Source of the DNA: JBKBKN01 sp046294625
GTDB lineage: Bacteria; Bacteroidota; Bacteroidia; M30B66
Direction: 5' to 3'
Length of the DNA: 64,000 nt
Assembly: GCA_046294625.1 (NCBI GenBank)
Contig: JBKBKN010000004.1
Coordinates: 1 to 64,000 of the forward strand
The notes beneath the pieces are model-generated. The model was not told the origin of the DNA. It did no database searches and worked only from the letters and a program-made list of their open reading frames with translations. Made by a program: the position numbers and the translations under genes. Shown here piece after piece: positions 8,513 to 17,796 of the stretch. Positions within the stretch are counted from its first letter, which is position 1. Every line of letters starts with the position of its first letter.

Positions 8513-11172
8513 ACCTTTTCTGTCTGAATGATTCTGCTCAACTTGTGTGGAGATATTCCGTGCCTGTTCCATCAACCTTGACTTGCGTGCCACACGAATT
8601 GGCCATTACACAGCAGCATATCTATGTATTGTGGAATTTTTCCGGATTTGAAAAAGAAAGCTGGTATTTGCAAAAATTCGATTTTCTGGGACAGCACGCC
8701 GCTTCATTAAGCTCAGATACAACGCGCAATCAGCGAGCATTATGGCTGCTGGCACAGGAGCATCAGCTTCGCATTGTAGGGCAGGAAAGGTATCAAGACT
8801 TGAATAAAACTTTTCAAATCTTGTCAGACACGAGTTTAAGCATCATACAATCGCAAAGCATTTCATTCTTCAATAGCCATGAATTCCTTGCCGATTACCT
8901 GCTTTACAGCGACAGCGCACGGGTGTATGCCATCAATCTGGAAAGCGACAGCACGGGTTTGGATTTTGCCATAGCCTATCAGCACGAGGACAGCACGCAG
9001 AACTGGCTGTTTTATTATGATGGATTAGCGGGCTATGATGATGCCATAAGTGGTCTTGCCAGTATCGGGCGACGACTTTTTGCAGCAGGCTACACCACAA
9101 AACTTGAAAATGCTCAACTTCACAAAGATTATCTGCTGTTGTGCCTGAGCGATGATGGTCAGATTATCTGGGAAGCGCATTATGACGGCCCACCCGGACA
9201 AATGGACGATGCTGAATTGCAGATTGCCACCGACGAATTGGATAGGATTTGGGTGAGCGGGGCCAGTTACAACGGCATGAATTACGACATGTTTACTTGC
9301 GTGTATGACACAGAAGGCAGCTTGCTTTACTATTTCCGGTATGCGCTGGACGGCGATAAAGATGAGCGCCCTTTCCGGATGGTAAAAGATAAGGTAGGGG
9401 GAATGATTCTGGCAGGCAAATCTGAAAGGGACAGCACTTCGCACATACTCCTACGCTATGGAGATGAAAAGGAAAAACAGCAGGCTATCGAAAAGCAATT
9501 GGCCTTGCTTGCCGCCGCATTGGTATTGCCCATGCAGGACACCTTGATCAAGAGTATAGTATGGAAATATGTGGAAAAGAGCTACACCGACTTGTGGTAT
9601 GTGTTCATTGACGAGATTGTACGCGATGCCGAAGCATTGAACTATCCCATTTTAAGTGAGATGAACAAATCCGTAAGCTGGTTTTTTGATTTACCCCCCA
9701 AGGATTATGTAAGCCCGCTGCTGAAGCGATTTTATGTGGATGGGCGACCTTACCGTCCGTTCATCTATGTGGTGGAAGCCGACAGTCTCAGCCGGCAGCA
9801 ATGGATGGATTCCATCCCTTGGATTGCCTTCTCACATCAGCGCGATAGCATGCCTGTGATGGCAGTTAGTCGCGACCGCGATACGGAATTGCCGCTCTTT
9901 GAACCCATTGATGGCGTACTCGAACCTTGGGGAGGAACAAATTCAAGACCTATATTAGAACTCGCCATACTGCCAAATGATTGGGTGAGAAGGACAGAAA
10001 GGAGATTACATGTTAGATGTTTTATAAGAAAAAATGAATTATGTCAAGTTTGTTTTGATGGGGATATTCATACTCCAATAGAATTTATTGAAACGATTAA
10101 TCCCGGTCATTTTGAAATTTTGATCAACCAATTCACATCAGATATTTCACCTAGTTTATTTGAATGCGAAGAAACATATAATTATGTAAATTATTTCCCA
10201 GGTTACGACGTATTAACAACCGAATCGAGTTTAATCATTCATAATCCTAGCTTTTTATTCATTGAAGGGGTTTTCGGTAATTATAGTTTTTATGAGAGAA
10301 AATATTTTTCATTTGATAATTTATTTGTTAAAAAATTTAATCGACCTATATTAATTAAACAACCAACAAATTCAAGTTCCCTTTATGAAATTGATGCATT
10401 AACACTTTGTCATCCAACATCTAATATGCATGATATAGGAGAATTTAAAACAAATATTAATTCTGGTGCACATGCCGGTTTAGGTATGGGTGGAATTTTC
10501 AAAGTTAGCATACCAGGTCAAAATATGCCCTTATATTTTTCTTTTCCTTACACTAAAGGAATTTGGTTTAATGATGGGCCAGATATGGGTGTATTCTATT
10601 TCGTAAAAAATGAAAACAATCAAAATTGTGAAAACATAGTTGGCAATCCCCAAGAAGAACTATTGTTCAATAAGTCAATTGTTGTGGGTCATGGTGGTTC
10701 CGCTTTCGTAAACTCCTATGAAACTATTTATCCTGATGATCCACTAAGTACAAGATTTATTATTTCACATGATTATGATGAAATTAAACAATATTGGGAA
10801 GCGAATCAAATAAAAATTGGTTTCATTCAGGGTTCTAATCAACTGGTCAATTCTCTAAACCTGTTTGTATTTCATCCAGATAATGAAGAAGTATGCTCAA
10901 CAACGAATTATACCTTAGTCGCAGAATTTTCTGTCACAGAGGACGGTTGGTATGAAGTAAGTAAGTTAATTGAACTTTCTTTAGGCTCAAATGATAATAT
11001 ACTTATAAAAGTAAATGCTGAATTCAAAAATCAGGAAATTATTAACACATGTGAGTCCGTAGTTTTGACTGGAGAGAATTTAAGATTTATCACCGTTGAA
11101 ATTACTGGCAACATAAAAGATTATTCAAACGAAGATGTTGTTTATCAAATTCAAGTATTTAAAAATGATTAA
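8509..11172 (+). CDS. Large secreted protein of unknown function, remainder of the frameshifted gene
   Basis: The frame is open well upstream (first start 8326), but its sequence before about 8500 is out-of-frame shadow of the signal-peptide fragment. The genuine part begins at the G7 tract (8495-8501); the first ATG after it is 8509, giving 887 residues. Up to about residue 470 it resembles SBBP-type beta-propeller proteins (WVSGASYNGMNYDMFTCVYD). From about base 9950 onward the base composition becomes strongly AT-rich and the protein has no recognisable domain. It ends without a T9SS sorting domain, unlike its neighbours. Its end overlaps the next gene's start by 8 bases, so the two are probably co-transcribed. 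Function unknown. Confidence 0.65.
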   Translation: MNLFCLNDSAQLVWRYSVPVPSTLTCVPHELAITQQHIYVLWNFSGFEKESWYLQKFDFLGQHAASLSSDTTRNQRALWLLAQEHQLRIVGQERYQDLNKTFQILSDTSLSIIQSQSISFFNSHEFLADYLLYSDSARVYAINLESDSTGLDFAIAYQHEDSTQNWLFYYDGLAGYDDAISGLASIGRRLFAAGYTTKLENAQLHKDYLLLCLSDDGQIIWEAHYDGPPGQMDDAELQIATDELDRIWVSGASYNGMNYDMFTCVYDTEGSLLYYFRYALDGDKDERPFRMVKDKVGGMILAGKSERDSTSHILLRYGDEKEKQQAIEKQLALLAAALVLPMQDTLIKSIVWKYVEKSYTDLWYVFIDEIVRDAEALNYPILSEMNKSVSWFFDLPPKDYVSPLLKRFYVDGRPYRPFIYVVEADSLSRQQWMDSIPWIAFSHQRDSMPVMAVSRDRDTELPLFEPIDGVLEPWGGTNSRPILELAILPNDWVRRTERRLHVRCFIRKNELCQVCFDGDIHTPIEFIETINPGHFEILINQFTSDISPSLFECEETYNYVNYFPGYDVLTTESSLIIHNPSFLFIEGVFGNYSFYERKYFSFDNLFVKKFNRPILIKQPTNSSSLYEIDALTLCHPTSNMHDIGEFKTNINSGAHAGLGMGGIFKVSIPGQNMPLYFSFPYTKGIWFNDGPDMGVFYFVKNENNQNCENIVGNPQEELLFNKSIVVGHGGSAFVNSYETIYPDDPLSTRFIISHDYDEIKQYWEANQIKIGFIQGSNQLVNSLNLFVFHPDNEEVCSTTNYTLVAEFSVTEDGWYEVSKLIELSLGSNDNILIKVNAEFKNQEIINTCESVVLTGENLRFITVEITGNIKDYSNEDVVYQIQVFKND

Positions 11173-12775
11173 ACTTTTGTTTTTAATAAGTTCTGTGCTG
11201 ATCATGTCACAGACAATAGCGCAAACCTTTCAATTAGAAAGAAGTGAGCAGTTTTACATGACAGGAAATGGCGTAGATGAAATTAATATGACCTATGGAG
11301 GGAAAATATTAGCAAACAAGCAAGGAAATCGAATTCTTACTCCAATTGCTACAAGAGTAGGAGTTGATGAGTTTATTGGCTTTATGAGTCATAATATCTT
11401 TGACTTGTCGCAACAAAATGTTCAATTAAACATTAGTCAAATAGCTCCTTATATTGAGCCCTATCCACAAATTAAAGCGATTAATCTGTATGGTGACGAA
11501 AATCTTTCATGGATTTCTTTTTTGCGCTCTGCACCAGACAGCAATTGTAATAATCCATGGGCGCATGCTCCAGCATTAATGAAAGTTGCCGAAGATGAAT
11601 TTAGTATAAATGATTTAGGATTAAATGCAAATTGCATGATTAATTCGCCGGTTTCTAACTTTGCAAGAATCAACGATACATTGTATTGTGGGGCTTTCAC
11701 TTATCGTCCCAACACATTTCTTTACTTTATGGATGATCAGGGTTCCATTGTTAGCACTCAAGTGATTGATGAGCATTTTGAACAATTTTGTTTTGTAAAT
11801 CTCCCATCGGGTGAACTGAATTTCATAGGACTTAAACTTGAACAAAATCAAAGAAGCTTTAAAGCATTCAATGTAGAATTAAATAATGTAACACTAATAA
11901 ATGCCGAAATAAATTCTCAAATTAGATTCTCTGAAATAAATGGGGCTATTGTAGTTGATGACAATATAATTATTTGGTCTAGGGATTATATTTTAAAAAC
12001 AAGTTCAAATGATTATGAGATAGCTTTCCTGCTTCAAGATATTTTTTCAGGTATTCCGGATCGAGAAGTATTAGCCGTTCTGCCTTCAGAACACGGCTTA
12101 TCTGTAATTTATTCCATTCGACAGCAAGTATCTAAAAACGCTTACAGAGATTTGATTGATTTGCAAACGAACGCCACCATCGTAAAAGATACGCTAATCT
12201 CAAAACCTTTGCACTTTTCCAACAATCCTTTTTATTTCATTAGCAATAATATGTTTTCAACAATAGGAGATAAATATTTTTTATTATCTCAAACTGTATA
12301 TCATCAATCATCAGACATTCACTCTACGTTAAGTTTATTCGACTCGGACTTTAACAATATTGCAAGGGCAAATTTTACGCGCGCGGAGCTTTCACCCATT
12401 ACAGATGTATATTTATATCTGGTTGAAATTCCTGATGATACTTCAATCATTGCCTATTCAGCAAATAATCATGCTTACCAGATGGACAAATTTAAAGTAA
12501 ACCTTTTGCCATCACATACAGCACAGATTAAATATCAGAACAATTTTACCCTTTACCCCAACCCCGCCACATCTACACTTAATATCACATCCGAAGACAA
12601 TGTGCTGCGGCAATACCAAATCACCGATTTGCAAGGTCGAAAGATGCAAAGTGCTTCGCTGCCTGCACAAGCAGCCACGCATGAGATTGATATCGGTCAG
12701 CTGGCAGCAGGTGTCTATCTGCTCAGAGTGGAGAGTGAAAAAGGAGCTGTGGTGAAAAGGTTTGTGAAGGATTAG
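11165..12775 (+). CDS. T9SS type A exported protein of unknown function
   Basis: A 536-residue protein. I place the start at ATG 11165 (MIKLLFLISSVL), which gives a signal peptide ending SQTIAQ; the frame is open to 11135 inside the upstream gene. The central part is low in GC and has no recognised domain (probably beta-propeller). The last ~75 residues are a type A sorting domain: FTLYPNPATSTLNI, then YQITDLQGRKM, GVYLLRVESEKG and a basic end. This C-terminal stretch returns to the GC level of the surrounding genome, so cargo and sorting domain appear to have different composition. Likely an operon partner of the upstream frameshifted gene (8-bp overlap). Confidence 0.8.
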   Translation: MIKLLFLISSVLIMSQTIAQTFQLERSEQFYMTGNGVDEINMTYGGKILANKQGNRILTPIATRVGVDEFIGFMSHNIFDLSQQNVQLNISQIAPYIEPYPQIKAINLYGDENLSWISFLRSAPDSNCNNPWAHAPALMKVAEDEFSINDLGLNANCMINSPVSNFARINDTLYCGAFTYRPNTFLYFMDDQGSIVSTQVIDEHFEQFCFVNLPSGELNFIGLKLEQNQRSFKAFNVELNNVTLINAEINSQIRFSEINGAIVVDDNIIIWSRDYILKTSSNDYEIAFLLQDIFSGIPDREVLAVLPSEHGLSVIYSIRQQVSKNAYRDLIDLQTNATIVKDTLISKPLHFSNNPFYFISNNMFSTIGDKYFLLSQTVYHQSSDIHSTLSLFDSDFNNIARANFTRAELSPITDVYLYLVEIPDDTSIIAYSANNHAYQMDKFKVNLLPSHTAQIKYQNNFTLYPNPATSTLNITSEDNVLRQYQITDLQGRKMQSASLPAQAATHEIDIGQLAAGVYLLRVESEKGAVVKRFVKD

Positions 12776-12787
12776 GTTGATTGGCTT

Positions 12788-12827
12788 TTGGCAGTTGGCG
12801 ATTGGCAGTTGGCGATTGGCGGTTAGC
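12788..12827 (+). repeat. Short tandem repeat in an intergenic region
   Basis: Two exact 14-base copies (TTGGCAGTTGGCGA at 12788-12801 and 12802-12815) and a partial, diverged third. It is followed by a stretch rich in ACGAA-like words up to about 12890. The rest of the 246-base gap up to the -7 box at 13010 holds nothing else recognised. Such GGCAGTTGGC arrays are common between genes in Bacteroidota. Confidence 0.7.
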
Positions 12828-13009
12828 TGTTGACGTAACACGAAAAACGAAAGACGAATATCGAATCACGAATATTGATTATCGAAAGGATAGCCCTTCA
12901 TTATCAATCAATTCAAGCTCCCAAAATTCTAATGTTTCATTTGGGTTTACGCTTTATTGACTTTGTGGTTTAGTATTGGTCTTGATCCAATTACTAGCGG
13001 CTTTTTGCA

Positions 13010-13017
13010 TAGCTTTG
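13010..13017 (+). promoter_or_regulatory. -7 box abutting a start codon
   Basis: Exact TAGCTTTG ending only 4 bases before the ATG at 13022. With the usual distance from box to transcription start the mRNA would begin at or near the start codon. No TTG lies at the standard spacing. Confidence 0.45.
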
Positions 13018-13021
13018 TAAC

Positions 13022-15211
13022 ATGCAAAAAATAATAAATTCAGGCCTGTTTGCGTTTTTATCGGCTGCACTATATGCTCAACCACTACCCCAGCTTGGAT
13101 TTGAAAGAAAACAGAATATTCCTGTAAAAATCAATCAGGAAACCATTCAAAATCCCTGGACTGGCGGCATGAATTTTTGCCAATTCTCAGAGATTGATCT
13201 CGACATGGATGGCAAAAAAGACTTGTTTGTGTTTGATCGTAGCGGCAATAAGGTGATGACTTTTATAAATCATGGCGAAACCGGAGAAATCAATTATCGG
13301 CATGCACCTGAATACAAAAGTAGCTTTCCGGAAATGATGGGCTTTGCCCTGCTTAGAGATTACAATTGCGATGGCAAGGAAGATATTTTCACCTATGGCG
13401 TGGCAGGATTTAAGGTTTTTAAAAATATCTCTACTCCAGAAACCGGACTCGCATTTGAATTGGTTACCGACGACCTAAAATCAAAGTACGGAAACTTTGA
13501 TGTATCAATATATGTCATACCGATCGATGTTCCTGCTTTAGTAGATGTGGATGGAGATGGCGATCTCGATTTACTGGTTTTTTCCATTCTAGGTCAATGT
13601 GTGGAATATCACCGTAACATGGCCCTGGAAGAAACCGGAAATTGTAACGAACTTCGATTTCGACTCGAAACCGGTAGTTGGGGAAATTTTGTGGAAAGCT
13701 TCAATACCAATGAAGTTTTTCTGAACGACTCCTGCAACAGCTTTGGGGCAAACGACCCGGGTCCTCTTCGCCATGCAGGCTCAACGCTTCTGGCGATTGA
13801 CATGGATGATGACGGAGATTTGGATTTAATGCTCGGAGATATAGCTTACCGAACCATGCTAAAACTTCTCAATGGCGGCACGCCTGAGCAAGCCAATATC
13901 GTTCAACAAGTCCATAATTTCCCCCAGGGCACCAATCCGGTGAATATTGACATTTTCCCTGCAGGCTATTATCTTGACATCAACAATGATGGAGTAAAAG
14001 ACCTGATTGTTTGCCCAAACAGCGAATCCGGATCGGAAAACTTTCGCTCCATTTGGCTTTACCGAAATAATGGACAAAACAGTCTCCCCAATTTTCAATA
14101 TGTGCAAAACGATTTCTTGCTAAACGAAACCATTGACCTAGGCGAAGGCGCTTATCCTATTTTTGTTGATATTAACCGCGATGGATTACTAGACATGCTG
14201 GTGGGTAATTTCGGATATTTTGCCAGTGGAGGTTATGTCCCGCAGATTGCCTATTTCCAAAATATTGGTACCGCCACTGAACCGGTCTTTGAATTAATAA
14301 ACCGAAACTTCGGCTCTTTTAGTGCTTTTGCTGGCTCCACGGTAAGCTTTCAACCTACTTGCGGCGATTTGGACGATGATGGCGACCCGGATTTGATCAT
14401 CGGACTATCTGATGGGCGTTTGTATTATTTCGAGAACATTGCTGCACCCGGGCAAATGGCTAACTTTACACTATCATCGCCTTTTTATCAAAACATTGAT
14501 GTGGGCACCTTTGCAGCGCCACACTTAGTGGACATAGACCGTGATGGGCTACTTGACCTGCTCATCGGCGACCGCACTGGGCGCATCAGCTATTACCGCA
14601 ACACCGGCTCAGCATTTCAGGCTGCATTTACTTTAGTAACCAATAATTGGGGCAATGTGGATGTGAGTGCTGAAGGAGAATTTGAAGGATTTGCTGCCCC
14701 TTTCATCGTGCAAAGAGCAGGCAAACATCATTTATATGTAGGAAGCCGCTCCGGTGCGGTTTTCTATTATGGCGATGTGGAAACCGGTAATCCTGAAACG
14801 TTCACTCTGCTGCAAAATGACCTCTTTGGCCGCTTAGATGGCCTTCGAAGCAAACCGGCCTTTTCCGATATCAATGGCGATGGACTTATCGACGCCATGG
14901 TAGGCTATTTCAATGGCGGCTTGGTGTATTATGAAGGGAAAGTGCCTATTGGAATAACCGAAGTGAAAGGTAATTTGAATCTGATGGTTTACCCCAATCC
15001 GGCATCAGATTTTTTGTTCTATCATATCGAACCTTTTCTTCCCGAAACGAAAATTACCATTCACGACTTGAGGGGACGTAAGTGCTACAATGCTTCACTT
15101 CATGCAAACCAAGGCCAACTTTCGCTTGATTCTATTAAGCAAGCGGGTATCTATATTTTGAGTGTGGAAAATACAAAAGGCAAAGCCTATCTGCGATTTG
15201 TGAAGAAATAG
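13022..15211 (+). CDS. FG-GAP/VCBS-repeat protein with T9SS type A sorting domain
   Basis: A 729-residue secreted beta-propeller protein. Signal peptide (MQKIINSGLFAFLSAALYAQ). At least eight calcium-binding-loop repeats of the form D-x-[DN]-x-D-G-x-x-D follow, for example DLDMDGKKDLFVFD, DVDGDGDLDLLVFS, DMDDDGDLDLMLGD, DINNDGVKDLIVCP, DINRDGLLDMLVGN, DLDDDGDPDLIIGL, DIDRDGLLDLLIGD and DINGDGLIDAMVGY. The C-terminus is a type A sorting domain (LMVYPNPASDFLFY, ITIHDLRGRKCY, GIYILSVENTKGKAYLRFVKK in outline). By family knowledge these are integrin-like surface propellers, but no ligand can be inferred. A weak hairpin terminator follows. Confidence 0.9.
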   Translation: MQKIINSGLFAFLSAALYAQPLPQLGFERKQNIPVKINQETIQNPWTGGMNFCQFSEIDLDMDGKKDLFVFDRSGNKVMTFINHGETGEINYRHAPEYKSSFPEMMGFALLRDYNCDGKEDIFTYGVAGFKVFKNISTPETGLAFELVTDDLKSKYGNFDVSIYVIPIDVPALVDVDGDGDLDLLVFSILGQCVEYHRNMALEETGNCNELRFRLETGSWGNFVESFNTNEVFLNDSCNSFGANDPGPLRHAGSTLLAIDMDDDGDLDLMLGDIAYRTMLKLLNGGTPEQANIVQQVHNFPQGTNPVNIDIFPAGYYLDINNDGVKDLIVCPNSESGSENFRSIWLYRNNGQNSLPNFQYVQNDFLLNETIDLGEGAYPIFVDINRDGLLDMLVGNFGYFASGGYVPQIAYFQNIGTATEPVFELINRNFGSFSAFAGSTVSFQPTCGDLDDDGDPDLIIGLSDGRLYYFENIAAPGQMANFTLSSPFYQNIDVGTFAAPHLVDIDRDGLLDLLIGDRTGRISYYRNTGSAFQAAFTLVTNNWGNVDVSAEGEFEGFAAPFIVQRAGKHHLYVGSRSGAVFYYGDVETGNPETFTLLQNDLFGRLDGLRSKPAFSDINGDGLIDAMVGYFNGGLVYYEGKVPIGITEVKGNLNLMVYPNPASDFLFYHIEPFLPETKITIHDLRGRKCYNASLHANQGQLSLDSIKQAGIYILSVENTKGKAYLRFVKK

Positions 15212-15216
15212 TCCAT

Positions 15217-15238
15217 TCACTTGAAGCGAAGTGATTTT
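15217..15238 (+). terminator. Weak hairpin terminator
   Basis: TCACTT / AAGTGA stem with a 6-base loop followed by TTTT, 5 bases after the stop of the FG-GAP protein gene. The stem is short, so it is tentative. Confidence 0.4.
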
Positions 15239-15271
15239 AAAACATCTTATCCTTCGTTTGTTTAACATCAC

Positions 15272-17701
15272 ATGAAGTACCTCAACACAGCTGATTGGTT
15301 TGCCATAAAAAACTGGAAAGCATTTGATTTTCAAAAGGAATGTTGGGAACTCATCAACAAAGGCCAAAGTGGTTTGCTCAATGCACCAACAGGAAGCGGT
15401 AAAACCTATGCGATATTTCTTGGATTGCTAGAAGTATTGCAAATGAAGGCTCAAAAAGAAAAACTAAAGCCAGGTTTGAAAATCATCTGGATCACCCCGC
15501 TCCGAGCTCTCTCTGCCGATATTGCCCTAGCCATGCAAGAAGCGGTGAGTGGCATGATAAACGACTTGAAAGTGGGTGTGAGAACGGGAGACACCAGCAA
15601 TAAAGAACGCACCCAACAAAAACGAACCCCTCCAGATATTTTGGTTACCACCCCGGAAAGTCTTCACTTGATGCTGGCATCCAAAGGATATGACCGATTG
15701 TTTGCCGAATTAGAAGGACTGGTGGTGGACGAATGGCACGAACTGCTCGGCAGCAAACGCGGTGTGCAGGTAGAACTGGCTTTGAGCAGAATAAAAAATA
15801 TCAATTCCAACGTAAAAATATGGGGTATTTCAGCCACCATAGGTAATTTGGAAGAAGCCATGCAAGTGCTTTTAGGCCAACAAAAGGGAGCAATGGTGAG
15901 AGCCGACATAAAAAAACAACTCAACATCAAATCAATTCTCCCCGATGAAATTGAGCACTTCCCATGGGCAGGCCACCTTGGATTGCATTTGATTGAGAAG
16001 ATTATTCCCATCATTCAATGCTCCAAAACCACGCTACTATTTACTAACACCCGATCGCAGGCCGAAATTTGGTATCAGAACTTATTGGAATTTTGTCCGG
16101 CGTTAGCGGGGAGCATTGCCATGCATCACGGCAGCATTGCCAACGACCTTCGACTATGGGTAGAGAAGGCCTTGCACGAAGGGCAACTCAAAGTGGTGGT
16201 GTGCACTTCAAGCCTTGACCTTGGTGTAGATTTTCGACCGGTAGAAACCATCATTCAGGTAGGTAGCCCAAAAGGCGTGGCGCGTTTTCTGCAACGTGCA
16301 GGACGCAGTGGCCATCAGCCCGATGCTGTGAGCAGAATCTGGTTTGTGCCTACCCATGCACTTGAATTAGCCGAAGCTGCAGCCTTGCGAAAAGCAGCAC
16401 TTTCAAGTCAGATAGAAGCGCGTATACCTTTGAAGATGAGTTTCGATGTGCTCGTTCAATATCTCGTTACGTTGGCTGTGTCTGATGGCTTTTATGAAGA
16501 TGAAATCTTTCAGGAAATCACACAGACGCATGCTTTCCAAGCGCTCACGCTTGAGCAGTGGCAATGGGTGCTTGAGTTTATCACCACCGGTGGCAAAAGC
16601 CTTAGAGCTTATGATGATTTCCGAAAGGTTGTGCAGCAGAGTGATGGAAAATTTGTGGTAGAAAGCAAACGTACAGCCATGCGTCACCGATTGCACATCG
16701 GCACCATTGTGAGCGATCCATTGCTCACGGTCAAGTTTATGAAAGGTGGCCGATTGGGTAGTGTGGAAGAATGGTTTGTGGCTAAGTTAAATCCTGGAGA
16801 TAAATTCTGGTTTGCCGGCAGAGTGCTTGAGTTGGTGCACATCAGAGATATGCAGGTGTTGGTGAAGCTAAGCAAAGAAAAAAAAGCTATTGTGCCCCAG
16901 TGGATGGGCGGCCGCATGCCGCTATCTACTCAAATGGCCGATTTGCTTCGCGCCACCATTCATGAAGTGAGCAAAAATCAGGAAACACAAGATGAAGAAA
17001 TCCAATTGCTAAGGCCCCTGTTTGAAACCCAACAAAAACTATCGCACGTTCCGGCAAGAGACGAGTTTTTGATCGAGTCTATGGAAAGCAAAGATGGATA
17101 TCACTTGTTTTTCTACCCCTTCGAAGGCCGATTGGTGCACGAAGGATTGGCTTCTATTTTTGCATTCCGTATTTCGAAAATCACCCGCATCTCTTTTTCT
17201 ATTGCCATGAACGACTATGGCTTTGAATTACTGTCAGACAAAGAAATACCCATCCACGAAACTTTGGAAGCAGGTCTTTTTTCACTCGAAAATTTAAAAG
17301 AAGATATCAAAGGCGGAATCAATGCCGCCGAATTAGCAAGGCGCAAATTCCGCGACATTGCATCGATTGGTGGATTGATTTTTCAGGGATATCCGGGTAA
17401 AGAGTTGAATAATAAAAATTTGCAGTCATCTACGCGATTGTTATTCGATGTGCTCAAACAATATGACCCCGGCAACCTATTAATCGCTCAAGCTTATGAA
17501 GAAGTATTTCGTGACCAACTCGAAGAGCAGCGGATGCGCAGCGCTTTAATGCGAATCAATACGCAAAAAATAATCTTTAAGGAAATTGAAAAACCAAGTC
17601 CATTTTCCTTTCCGATAATGGTTGACCGTCTTCGTGAGCGCATGAGCACCGAAACCATTGAAGAAAGGGTGAGAAAGATGAAGCTTGAGTTTTCAGTTTG
17701 A
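15272..17701 (+). CDS. Ligase-associated DNA damage response DEXH-box helicase (Lhr-like)
   Basis: An 809-residue superfamily 2 helicase. N-terminal FDFQ Q-motif-like segment, Walker A APTGSGKT (38-45), motif Ia TPLRAL, Walker B DEWHE (153-157, the DEWH variant typical of Lhr proteins), motif III ISATIG, and motif VI QRAGRSGHQP. A long C-terminal Lhr-type region follows. Length and motifs fit the ligase-associated family, usually encoded with an ATP-dependent DNA ligase, a beta-CASP/MBL exonuclease and a phosphoesterase. Here none of these partners is adjacent: the neighbours are a secreted propeller protein and a lipoprotein. Role in DNA repair is inferred from family. Confidence 0.88.
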   Translation: MKYLNTADWFAIKNWKAFDFQKECWELINKGQSGLLNAPTGSGKTYAIFLGLLEVLQMKAQKEKLKPGLKIIWITPLRALSADIALAMQEAVSGMINDLKVGVRTGDTSNKERTQQKRTPPDILVTTPESLHLMLASKGYDRLFAELEGLVVDEWHELLGSKRGVQVELALSRIKNINSNVKIWGISATIGNLEEAMQVLLGQQKGAMVRADIKKQLNIKSILPDEIEHFPWAGHLGLHLIEKIIPIIQCSKTTLLFTNTRSQAEIWYQNLLEFCPALAGSIAMHHGSIANDLRLWVEKALHEGQLKVVVCTSSLDLGVDFRPVETIIQVGSPKGVARFLQRAGRSGHQPDAVSRIWFVPTHALELAEAAALRKAALSSQIEARIPLKMSFDVLVQYLVTLAVSDGFYEDEIFQEITQTHAFQALTLEQWQWVLEFITTGGKSLRAYDDFRKVVQQSDGKFVVESKRTAMRHRLHIGTIVSDPLLTVKFMKGGRLGSVEEWFVAKLNPGDKFWFAGRVLELVHIRDMQVLVKLSKEKKAIVPQWMGGRMPLSTQMADLLRATIHEVSKNQETQDEEIQLLRPLFETQQKLSHVPARDEFLIESMESKDGYHLFFYPFEGRLVHEGLASIFAFRISKITRISFSIAMNDYGFELLSDKEIPIHETLEAGLFSLENLKEDIKGGINAAELARRKFRDIASIGGLIFQGYPGKELNNKNLQSSTRLLFDVLKQYDPGNLLIAQAYEEVFRDQLEEQRMRSALMRINTQKIIFKEIEKPSPFSFPIMVDRLRERMSTETIEERVRKMKLEFSV

Positions 17702-17744
17702 TAAGTGCATCAAAAAAGTGTCAGATTAAAATCGTTTTAACACC

Positions 17745-17774
17745 TTGTTAATCCGAAACTTGATTCTATTTTTG
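17745..17774 (+). promoter_or_regulatory. Bacteroidota-type promoter
   Basis: TTG (17745-17747), 19-base spacer and exact TATTTTTG (17767-17774), 22 bases before the ATG of the PKD lipoprotein gene. Confidence 0.6.
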
Positions 17775-17796
17775 CTCCACATTAAACTACTAAAAT

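Noticed and set aside
9025..9444. 139-codon minus-strand open frame
   Set aside because: Lies wholly inside the large plus-strand secreted-protein frame, has no family similarity and no promoter-like sequence; a shadow frame.
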